This document shows, piece by piece, positions 14,821 through 21,692 of a stretch of 28,603 bases of DNA; the first letter of the stretch is position 1, and the number at the start of each line of letters is the position of its first letter. The position numbers and the translations under genes are program-made. The notes below the pieces were generated by a model. That model was given only the letters and a program-made list of their open reading frames with translations. It was not told the DNA's origin and did no database searches. The DNA lies in assembly GCA_964426945.1 (NCBI GenBank), contig CAYRSS010000054.1, positions 1 to 28,603 of the forward strand. The letters are read 5' to 3'. This DNA is from CAYRSS01 sp964426945. GTDB taxonomy: Bacteria; Planctomycetota; Phycisphaerae; UBA1845.

Positions 14821-16269
14821 ATGATGGGACATCGCATCTCGCCGGGCTCGCTCTCTGCCTTCACCGTGCTCACCGGACTCCTGGGCTGGATGGCGCCTGC
14901 CGGCGCAGACGACGACCTGCGCAACGCCACCTGCCAGGTCGGCGGCTATGACGCCTACGTCGGCAACATCACCGGGAGCATCGCCAACTACGACGTCGAC
15001 GAGGCCCCCGACGGCAGCGGCGAGTTCTACGACGCGCTGTCGCTCCCGATTACGACCTGCAACCTCGGCGTCGTCCCGCTGCCGTGGGTGGTGAACACGC
15101 CGAACACGCCCGCATTCGCGATGAACCTGTTCCGCGTCTCGCAGGAGCGCATCGTCCAGATCGGCCAGGGCTGGGTGCACTTCGGCATCCTGCCGCTGCA
15201 GCAGGCCACCTGCTGCGCCTGCACGCCGGTTGGCGGCGCGGCGCTGGGCGGGGGCTGTTCCACGGCGGACTCCGCCTCCATCCACGGACACCAGGCCGTG
15301 GCCGGACCGAAGGCCGACATCAACCCGCTCACCGGGGTCTTCCCCGCACCGGCCTCGTCGCCCCCCTACCAGGCGGGCACGACCGCCCGGCGGCTGCGGG
15401 CGAAACTGAACGAACTCACCAGCACCGATTCGTACTTCGTCGAGGTGCAGGTCATTCACCCCTCCGAGACGCCGGAGGCGACGCGCAACAACGTCAGCCG
15501 GCGGCGCGCCGTCATCAGCGGCACGGCGAATGAGCGGACGTTCCTGCTGACCGACACCGTCGCCGCGGGCAAGCCGGGCATCGGCGCGTGGTCCCAACTG
15601 GCCGCCGACGTCGTCGAGGTCGAGTTTTTCGACCCGGCCATCGGTCAGGCGTACGTCTCGGCGCGGGTCACACAGATCGCGGAGGATCTCTGGCGGTATG
15701 AATACGCGGTGCAGAATACCACCGTCGCCCGGGCCTTCGGGAGCATCTCGATCCCCCGCGCGCCGCAGGTCAGCGTGGACAACTTCTACTTCCACGACGT
15801 GGACTATGCCGACGGCGACGGCCTCGGCGGGGTGAGTCGCGACGGCGCCGACTGGCCGGCCGTCGTGACCACCGGGGCGCTCGAATGGGCGACGACGCCC
15901 CACGCCCTCGACCCCAACGCCAACGCCCTGCGCTGGGGGACGCTCTACAACTTCGGCTTCGACAGCAACTTCCCGCCGTGCGAGGGAGACATCACGCTCT
16001 CCCTCTTCGAGCCCGGCACACCGGCGAGCGTGACGGTCACCTCCGTCATCCCCGGCTGCGACGCGGGCCCGCCGGACGGCGACTACACGAGCGACGGCGT
16101 GGTCGACGTTGTGGACTACGCCTACTTCGCCGACTGCATGGCCGGCCCACAGTCGTCGCCCGCGCCCGTGCTTCAAGGCTCCAGCGCCGCGGCGTGCCTG
16201 GCCACATTCGACTTCAACACGGACGGCGACGTCGATTCACAGGACTACGCGACATTCGCCGGGCTCTGA
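14821..16269 (+). CDS. Exported protein with C-terminal dockerin-like domain
   Basis: A 482-residue protein with a signal peptide (hydrophobic core SAFTVLTGLLGWMAPAGA, cleavage near residue 30). A beta-rich mature region of about 385 residues follows. It contains a cysteine cluster (QATCCACTPVGG) near 130 and no recognised catalytic motif. The last 65 residues carry two calcium loops, DYTSDGVVDVVD and DFNTDGDVDSQD, separated by the planctomycete-style CMAGP and a Cys-containing linker. GAGGAGA (14807-14813) precedes ATG 14821 by 7 bases; a second ATG follows directly at 14824. It stands alone, convergent with the cysteine-rich protein gene. The function is unknown; the domain order suggests secretion and calcium-stabilised anchoring or assembly. 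Confidence 0.83.
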   Translation: MMGHRISPGSLSAFTVLTGLLGWMAPAGADDDLRNATCQVGGYDAYVGNITGSIANYDVDEAPDGSGEFYDALSLPITTCNLGVVPLPWVVNTPNTPAFAMNLFRVSQERIVQIGQGWVHFGILPLQQATCCACTPVGGAALGGGCSTADSASIHGHQAVAGPKADINPLTGVFPAPASSPPYQAGTTARRLRAKLNELTSTDSYFVEVQVIHPSETPEATRNNVSRRRAVISGTANERTFLLTDTVAAGKPGIGAWSQLAADVVEVEFFDPAIGQAYVSARVTQIAEDLWRYEYAVQNTTVARAFGSISIPRAPQVSVDNFYFHDVDYADGDGLGGVSRDGADWPAVVTTGALEWATTPHALDPNANALRWGTLYNFGFDSNFPPCEGDITLSLFEPGTPASVTVTSVIPGCDAGPPDGDYTSDGVVDVVDYAYFADCMAGPQSSPAPVLQGSSAAACLATFDFNTDGDVDSQDYATFAGL

Positions 16270-16346
16270 TCCCGCGAGGCGAGCCTGACGGTTGGCACTT
16301 TCGCCCTCAATGCGATCCGGGGCCGCCCGGTCGAAGAGTTTCGTGG

Positions 16347-16412
16347 GGTGGGTCATACTCGACCCACCATCCTTGCATGCCCCGTCAAGCGGTGGGTCGA
16401 GCACGACCCATC
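16347..16412. repeat. Paired REP-like hairpins
   Basis: Two near-identical stem-loops share the arm GGTGGGTC. The first is 16347-16354 with GACCCACC at 16361-16368. The second is 16391-16398 with GACCCATC at 16405-16412 and one G-T pair. Each has a 6-nt loop, and 22 bases separate them. They lie in the intergenic region between convergent genes. The pattern resembles repetitive extragenic palindromes, but copies elsewhere in the genome cannot be checked here. Confidence 0.6.
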
Positions 16413-16583
16413 CTCCACAACTTCGACCTGCACCGCCTGCGATAGGCGGCGCTCACGGAACTGAGTCAGCGGCCACAATCAACCGCGGTGATAGGAAATC
16501 TATTCTGACAGCGTGCGCCATGCCAGGTCCCGAATCGCCCTGATTCAACACCTTCCCACGTGCTCACGCCGAATAAAGCGAGA

Positions 16584-16625
16584 GCAAGCCCCCCGCCGGG
16601 CGCGAATGCCCGACGGGAGGCTTGC
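16584..16625 (-). terminator. Long terminator hairpin after the cysteine-rich protein gene
   Basis: GCAAGCC (16584-16590) pairs with GGCTTGC (16619-16625). The inner arms CCCG and CCGGGC continue the stem with two mismatches, around a 6-nt loop. On the minus strand the hairpin is followed by a pyrimidine-rich run containing CTTTATTC, so it best serves the minus-strand gene ending at 16757. It could also act on the plus-strand gene. Confidence 0.6.
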
Positions 16626-16678
16626 ATTGTCGGCGCGTCGCCTTGGTGAGCCTAGCGACCTCAGGCCGCGCGCATCCG

Positions 16679-16699
16679 CTACAGGCCGGAGGCCTGTGG
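16679..16699. repeat. Short palindrome downstream of the cysteine-rich protein gene
   Basis: ACAGGCC (16681-16687) and GGCCTGT (16691-16697) form a perfect stem with a 3-nt loop, extendable by two pairs. It lies 58 bp beyond the stop at 16757 in the minus direction. No T-tract follows. Confidence 0.45.
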
Positions 16700-16756
16700 A
16701 AACTGGACAGGCTGGCGGACGGTCAACCCGTTCGACCGCATCGCCATGCCGGGGCG

Positions 16757-19700
16757 CTATCCGCCGAAGGCCCTCTGGAACGCCGCCGCGTCTTCACAGT
16801 CGACGTCGAGGTCGAAGTCGCTGTCGAAGGCGTCCAGGCATTCCTGCGCGGTGCGGGGCGGCGTCGGCGTCGGATCCGCACCGGGGCCGTTCATGCAGTC
16901 GGCCAGGGCGAGGTAGTCGTCGAGGTCGACGTCCTCGTCCCCGTCGGCGTCGCCGAAGGCGATCGGCGTGACGGTGAGCAGCGCGGTGTACCGCTTGCCG
17001 CACTGGGATTCGTCGGTCGAGCTCAGCACGCGTGTCGCCATCCAGTAGGTGCCCGGACCGACGGACGCCGTGGCGTTCGCGCTGTCGCAGGCATAGTCAG
17101 CGAAGGCGGAGAGCAGCTCGCCGGGGCAGCCCGCCGTGCCGTCGTAGATCGCAGCGATCACGGGGTATTCCGCCAGCACGCTGAAGTGGAGTTCCGCCGA
17201 GCCGGTGAGGACAAACTCGTAGATGTCCCAGTCGGCGATGAAGCCGCCCGGCTCTTCCCACGCGCCGCCGGTGCCGCACACCGCCGTGCCGGGTGTGATC
17301 GGGCTGAAGGCCGGCTCCGCGGCGAAGCAGCCGCCGTTGGTCGTGTCGACGTAGCCGACGCCGCAGTCCGCCTCGCCCTCCGCCGAGCCGCCGGCGCAAG
17401 GCACGATGCAGGGGCACTCGGAACAGAGCGAATCCGCCCCGAGCCACGCCCCGCCGGCGCCCACGCAATCCGCCTCGCTGCCGACGGTGCAGGTCGCATC
17501 GGCGAAGCAGCAGGCGCCGATGAACTCGCCGCAGGGCACGGGAAGGTCCTCGCAAAGCCCATCTGCCAGGAAGCGCTGCCCGGTGCTCGAACAGGCCGAA
17601 ATCTCCACGTTTTCCGTGCACACGCCGGTCGCGTCGTCGCAGCAAGCGCCGAATACGCCGCCGGTTTCACCCGCCAGGCACATGTTGCGCCCGGCGATCA
17701 GCGTCGTGCCGCAGCCGCCGCAGTGCGCCTGGGCGGGCGTGTCTCCGCTCAGCCACAGGAACCAGCAGTCGGTCACGCCGCGGGCGACAATCCGCACCCA
17801 GCCGTTGGTCAGCACGCAGGCCGAGGGCAGCGTCACGCTGTACTCGTTGAGCATCGCCCCGCGATAGCTCTCGATGCCGGTCTCCACGCGGTCAACCAGC
17901 AGGGTGTAGTCGCAGACGATGGATCCAGGCACGCCCGCCGCGTCGGCGTGGAAGGTGATGTCGAACGTGTTGTCGAACTCCGTGCACTCGACAAAGCCGC
18001 CGAGGTCGGGACGATACTGCAGGTCGAATCCGAACCACGAGAGCCCGACGATCGCTCCGTCGGCTTCTTCGTAGTAGTTGGCGATGGAGAAGCCGGGGTC
18101 GAATTCGGACGTGGTCGCGATGAAGCCGTGCGGAGGATCAGCCTGGTAGGCCAGGAGGCTGTCCTCCGGGCAGTGCGGCGGGATGGCGGGGCAGTCGTCG
18201 CAGGTCGTACCCTCACCGATCCAGGTGCCGTACTCGGTGTCGCAGAGCTCGTCGGTGGTGACAACGCAGATGCCGTCCTGAATGCAGCACGCGCCCACCG
18301 GCGGACACTGGAAGCACTCGGTGAACTGACCGAGCCAGTTGCCCCCTGCGGCGGCGCAACCCGCCTGTGTCTCGACGGAGCAGGGCGTCTCGTCGTTGTG
18401 ACAGCAGGCGCCCGTCACCAGGTCACACGGGCCGATATCCTGACAAGTCAGGTCGGGATGGAATCGCATGCCGATCCCGGCGCAGTCGTCGATCTCGACA
18501 TTGTCATGGCAGACCCCGAGCCCCTCGTCGCAGCATGCGCCGAAGACGCCGCCGCGCTCACCCCCGAGGCAGAACGACAGGTCGTAGCCGTCGTCCGGCG
18601 GGAAGCCGCATCCGACACAGTACGCGCCGCCATCGCCCGAAGTGGCGCTGGTCCACAGGAAGATGCAATCCGGATCGCCGCCGATGCCGACAATCGATAT
18701 CCACCCATTCGACTGGATGCAGGGGAACGGCAGCTCGACTTCGTACTCGTTGATTTCGGCGAAGTCCTGGATGAAGTGGCCCGTCGGCGTTCGCGAGGCG
18801 GTCAGCGTGTAGCCGCAGACGAGGTTGCCCGGCTGGCCGAGCTGGTCATCGTAGAACTCGATCTGGAACGTGGGCGTTTCCTCGACGCACTCGACGAACG
18901 TGATGCCGCTGCGCTGCAGGTCGAGCCCCCAGAAGCGGACGGTCTCGATCGCGCCGAGAACCCCCTCGTAGCGGTCCCACCGCGCGGTGGCGTCGAACTG
19001 GTCCGACACACCCGCCACGCCGCCGAGATTGGGCGACTGCGCGTAGAGCGAGTCGCCGTCGCATTCGTTCTGGGCCGCGCACGCCCCTTCGGACGCGCAG
19101 GTGTTGCCGGCGAGGAAGCCGCCGCCGGCGGCGGTGCACTGAAACCGGGCCAGGTCCTCGCACTCGCCCGGGTAGCAGCACGCACCCAGCACGCAATGAT
19201 CCTGCGAGCAGTTCGTGCCCGCGCCCAGCCAGGTGCCTCCGGCGGTTGCGCAATCCTCGGGTGAGGCATCACTGCAGGCACCATCCTGGCAGCAGGCCCC
19301 GATGCCCGCGTCGCACGGATCGTCAAGGCAGGTCGTGCCCGCCCCGCCGAACTGGCGGCCCGATGTTTCGCAATCGTATGCGTTGCTGATCGAACAGCTC
19401 AGGCCGTCGCAGCACGCTCCCGTTCCACAGGCATTGCCCGCACAGACCGTGTTCTCGAGGAACACCCCGCCCGCCTGTTGGCAGGCGATGGGCAAGGTCT
19501 CGCTGCAGGAACCGGTCGGCTCACAGCAGGCGCCCGGGGAACAGGGCGCTGCGGTGCACGATGTGCCGTCCCCCTGCCACGATCCTCCGGAGACGACGCA
19601 GACGGCCTCGGTCGCTTCGCTGCACGCTTCGCCCGTGCAGCAGGCGCCGACGGGCTCCACCCCGCAGGGGGCGTCGTTGCAGTTCGTGCCCCCGCCGAGG

Positions 19701-19978
19701 AACTCGAAGCCGGCCGCGAGGCAGTCGATGCCGGTCATGATCGAGCAGGACGCCCCGTCGCAGCACCCGCCCGGGTCGCAGACCCCCTCCGCACAACTCC
19801 CGCCCTCGACGTAGACGCCGCCGATGGAAGCGCAGGGGGCGGGGTTCGTGACCTGACGGCAGTCGTCGTCAGCCGCGATGCAGCAGGCCCCGGCGGCCAA
19901 GGCCGCCTGGGGGGAAAGGGCGAGCAGCGCAGCAACAAGAAGAGTGGCCCGGACAGGCCGCTGCCAAGTGGTTTGCAT
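16757..19978 (-). CDS. Exported cysteine-rich protein with twelve GACC repeats, two duplicated beta domains and a dockerin-like end
   Basis: A 1073-residue protein. The signal peptide ends at about residue 28 (LSPQAALA). Seven tandem six-cysteine repeats of about 38-41 residues fill 29-300. Each begins GACC or GGCC, then C, C, a Gly-rich turn, C and C. A beta domain follows at about 301-475, three more repeats at about 476-596, a second copy of the beta domain at about 597-768, and two repeats at about 769-851. A domain resembling bacterial pre-peptidase C-terminal (PPC) domains spans about 852-1003, and two dockerin-like calcium loops (DADGDEDVDLDD, DSDFDLDVDCED) close the protein at 1008-1073. 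Even cysteine numbers suggest three disulfides per repeat and an extracellular location. AGGAG lies 12 bases before ATG 19978, a long spacing. A 29-bp tandem repeat sits upstream. No enzyme motif was recognised; adhesion or matrix function is inference. Confidence 0.87.
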   Translation of the reverse strand: MQTTWQRPVRATLLVAALLALSPQAALAAGACCIAADDDCRQVTNPAPCASIGGVYVEGGSCAEGVCDPGGCCDGASCSIMTGIDCLAAGFEFLGGGTNCNDAPCGVEPVGACCTGEACSEATEAVCVVSGGSWQGDGTSCTAAPCSPGACCEPTGSCSETLPIACQQAGGVFLENTVCAGNACGTGACCDGLSCSISNAYDCETSGRQFGGAGTTCLDDPCDAGIGACCQDGACSDASPEDCATAGGTWLGAGTNCSQDHCVLGACCYPGECEDLARFQCTAAGGGFLAGNTCASEGACAAQNECDGDSLYAQSPNLGGVAGVSDQFDATARWDRYEGVLGAIETVRFWGLDLQRSGITFVECVEETPTFQIEFYDDQLGQPGNLVCGYTLTASRTPTGHFIQDFAEINEYEVELPFPCIQSNGWISIVGIGGDPDCIFLWTSATSGDGGAYCVGCGFPPDDGYDLSFCLGGERGGVFGACCDEGLGVCHDNVEIDDCAGIGMRFHPDLTCQDIGPCDLVTGACCHNDETPCSVETQAGCAAAGGNWLGQFTECFQCPPVGACCIQDGICVVTTDELCDTEYGTWIGEGTTCDDCPAIPPHCPEDSLLAYQADPPHGFIATTSEFDPGFSIANYYEEADGAIVGLSWFGFDLQYRPDLGGFVECTEFDNTFDITFHADAAGVPGSIVCDYTLLVDRVETGIESYRGAMLNEYSVTLPSACVLTNGWVRIVARGVTDCWFLWLSGDTPAQAHCGGCGTTLIAGRNMCLAGETGGVFGACCDDATGVCTENVEISACSSTGQRFLADGLCEDLPVPCGEFIGACCFADATCTVGSEADCVGAGGAWLGADSLCSECPCIVPCAGGSAEGEADCGVGYVDTTNGGCFAAEPAFSPITPGTAVCGTGGAWEEPGGFIADWDIYEFVLTGSAELHFSVLAEYPVIAAIYDGTAGCPGELLSAFADYACDSANATASVGPGTYWMATRVLSSTDESQCGKRYTALLTVTPIAFGDADGDEDVDLDDYLALADCMNGPGADPTPTPPRTAQECLDAFDSDFDLDVDCEDAAAFQRAFGG

Positions 19979-20022
19979 CAGTCAACCGTGCTCCTGGCTC
20001 GGGGTGATTCGCGCGGGTCGTC

Positions 20023-20080
20023 GGCCGGTATGGCCCCATTGTATCGAATGTGGCCGGTATGGCCCCATTGTATCGAATGT
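20023..20080. repeat. 29-bp tandem direct repeat, two perfect copies
   Basis: Copies at 20023-20051 and 20052-20080 are identical, and a decayed start of a third follows. They lie 45 bp upstream of the start of the cysteine-rich protein gene (minus strand). Read on the minus strand, each copy contains TACAAT (complement of 20038-20043 and 20067-20072), so the repeat may duplicate a -10 element. No good -35 is visible. Confidence 0.85.
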
Positions 20081-20232
20081 GGGCCGTCCGGTGTAGGCAT
20101 GCACGAGTCCTTACACGCTGCGCCAGGCGCGATATCAGTGCGACTGGACGCGCGGGCGCGCGGCAGGTCCCCTACTGCCGCTGCAGCATGCGGGCAGGAC
20201 CGGCATTGGCGTCGGGGTTATCGAAGCCGCGG

Positions 20233-20619
20233 CTAGTTCGCTGGATCGACGATGACGATGGCGTTCCGCATCGTGTCGGGGTGGATCTCGCAGAAGTAGA
20301 TGAAGGTGCCAGGCGTCTCGAAGCGGTATGACCAGGATTCGCCCGGATCGATCACGGGCGAGTTGAACAGCGCGCCCGCGTCATTGTCACCCGGGTTGCC
20401 CGAAGTCACGGTGTGCTGGATCGGGAGGCCTTCGCGATTGCGCCAAGTGACGAGTTCGCCGGCGGTGACTCGGATCGTCTGGGGGCTGAACTCGAGATTG
20501 ATCATCGTTACGGTGTTGCCGCTGGGCTGCATGGCGCAGCCGCCGAAGCCGGCGAAGAGGCCGGCCACGGCCACCAGGGGAAGAGCGGTCCAGCGGATGG
20601 CGCGGGCGACGTTCTGCAT
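20233..20619 (-). CDS. Exported blue-copper (cupredoxin) protein
   Basis: A 128-residue protein with a hydrophobic export signal (ALPLVAVAGLFAGFGGC). The FGGC end could be a lipobox, though an imperfect one, which would anchor it as a lipoprotein. The mature domain is plastocyanin/amicyanin-like: INLEFSPQTIRVTAGELVTW, then His69 in IQHTV and the loop C110-x2-H113-x3-M117 (YFCEIHPDTM). These are the four type-1 copper ligands, so it should carry electrons in the periplasm or at the membrane surface. A perfect AGGAGGT precedes ATG 20619 by about 6 bases. It is transcribed away from the gamma-carbonic-anhydrase-like gene, from a shared 178-bp gap. The electron partner is not identifiable here. 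Confidence 0.88.
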   Translation of the reverse strand: MQNVARAIRWTALPLVAVAGLFAGFGGCAMQPSGNTVTMINLEFSPQTIRVTAGELVTWRNREGLPIQHTVTSGNPGDNDAGALFNSPVIDPGESWSYRFETPGTFIYFCEIHPDTMRNAIVIVDPAN

Positions 20620-20684
20620 GAGCTACCTCCTGAACTTCATCAAGACCGGGCCGGATGGCGGCCGCGTGGGTCTGGCTGCGAGGC

Positions 20685-20712
20685 ATGATACCCCGTCATC
20701 CCCGGCCGACAA
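20685..20712 (-). promoter_or_regulatory. Promoter for the blue-copper protein gene
   Basis: On the minus strand, TTGTCG (complement of 20707-20712), a 16-bp spacer and TATCAT (complement of 20685-20690) lie 65 bp before the start codon at 20619. Confidence 0.55.
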
Positions 20713-20784
20713 GGCATGCCAATCTCCTCGCGATTCACCCTCGTAACGGGATGCTGCCGGCGTGGGAAAAAGCCGCTCTCCGGC

Positions 20785-20790
20785 TATACT
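20785..20790 (+). promoter_or_regulatory. -10 box abutting the start codon (leaderless mRNA candidate)
   Basis: TATACT ends 7 bases before ATG 20798, so transcription would begin at or next to the start codon. GTGGGA at 20762-20767 gives a weak -35 with 17-bp spacing. No Shine-Dalgarno is present. Confidence 0.45.
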
Positions 20791-20797
20791 GCATGCC

Positions 20798-21322
20798 ATG
20801 GCAGTTACTCCCTGGCAGGTGAAAGTCGGTCGCAACGTCTACATCGCCCCCACGAGCTATGTCGCGGGCGACCTCGTCCTCGGCGACGACTGCACGATCA
20901 TGCACCATGTCATGATCCGCGCAGACATTGCACCCATTCGCATCGGTAACCGCGTCAACATCCAGGACGGCAGTGTCGTCCACACGAAAGTCGGCGTGCC
21001 GCTCGACATCGAGGACGACGTCGGCGTGGGCCATCGCGCGGTCGTGCACTGTCGGCGTGTCGGTTCGCACACGCTCGTCGGGATCGGCTCGGTATTGCTG
21101 GACGATTGCGAGATCGGCAACCGATGTATTATTGCCGCCGGCTCGGTGGTACCCCCGCGGACGATTATTCCCGATGGCAAGGTGGTGATGGGTGTGCCGG
21201 CGACGATCGTGCGCGACACGACCGAGCGAGACCTCGCGGCGATCGACCACGTCGTGCGCAGCTACATCTCGCTCGGTCGGCGACACGCCGAGGGCGAATT
21301 TCCGAATATCGTGACGCCGTGA
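20798..21322 (+). CDS. Gamma-carbonic-anhydrase-like hexapeptide-repeat protein
   Basis: A 174-residue cytoplasmic protein with a left-handed beta-helix built from hexapeptide repeats (IGNRVNIQDGSV, IEDDVGVGHRAVV, VGIGSVLLDDCEIGN). His62 (SVVHT), His79 (VGVGHR) and His84 (VVHC) match the three zinc ligands of gamma-class carbonic anhydrases and of the YrdA/CaiE-like relatives. Family members are trimers with metal sites between subunits. Many close relatives lack measured carbonic anhydrase activity, so catalysis is only possible. The ATG at 20798 gives the family's usual N-terminus (GRNVYIAPTSYVAGD); a GTG at 20762 would add 12 unrelated residues and overlap the promoter. There is no Shine-Dalgarno. 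Its divergent neighbour is the blue-copper gene. Confidence 0.87.
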   Translation: MAVTPWQVKVGRNVYIAPTSYVAGDLVLGDDCTIMHHVMIRADIAPIRIGNRVNIQDGSVVHTKVGVPLDIEDDVGVGHRAVVHCRRVGSHTLVGIGSVLLDDCEIGNRCIIAAGSVVPPRTIIPDGKVVMGVPATIVRDTTERDLAAIDHVVRSYISLGRRHAEGEFPNIVTP

Positions 21323-21692
21323 GCGAATGCCCCTTGGCGCCCACTTTCCGCGACATGCATCGGGCAATCCGGGGAAAAGTACGGCTTGACGCGGTCGCGG
21401 CGAGGTTCGCATCTACCGCCCTGCCCTCGGGGTTATAAACGACGGGGCGGATTGTCATGGCCGAGCGCCGGCTTGGCGTGCATGCTATGAGCGCGTCGAT
21501 GGGCGCTTCGCCCTCCGGAGCTTGACCGAGCCTCCGGCTCGCGGTCCCCTCGCGAACCGGCGGCCCAGGCGACGGATGGCACTTTTTTGAGGAATATTCA
21601 AACGTCTCGGTCGGTCCGAGCGTCTACTTCGGTAGGTAGCGGCGGGCGGCGGCCGCCACGGCGACCAGCCCCGCGGAACAGAGAAGCGAATC
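21323..21692 (+). other. 370-bp intergenic region upstream of the kinase gene
   Basis: No gene is supported here. It holds TATAAA at 21434-21439 without a good -35, and a hairpin CGAGCC/GGCTCG at 21527-21541. It also holds a T6 run at 21583-21588 that flows into an AT-rich palindromic patch (TTTGA at 21586-21590, GAATATTC at 21592-21599, TCAAA at 21598-21602). This patch is unusually AT-rich for the window and may be a promoter or operator for the kinase gene. Confidence 0.4.

Noticed and set aside
14749..16176. A 475-codon open frame on the minus strand
   Set aside because: It is the shadow of the exported dockerin-like protein gene at 14821-16269; there is no signal or domain.
16622..19264. 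An 880-codon open frame on the plus strand
   Set aside because: It is antisense to the cysteine-rich protein gene, which has a signal peptide, ordered repeats and calcium loops. The plus product shows no recognisable domain.
20023..20080. CRISPR array
   Set aside because: The 29-bp units are directly adjacent with no spacers and only two copies; it is a tandem repeat.
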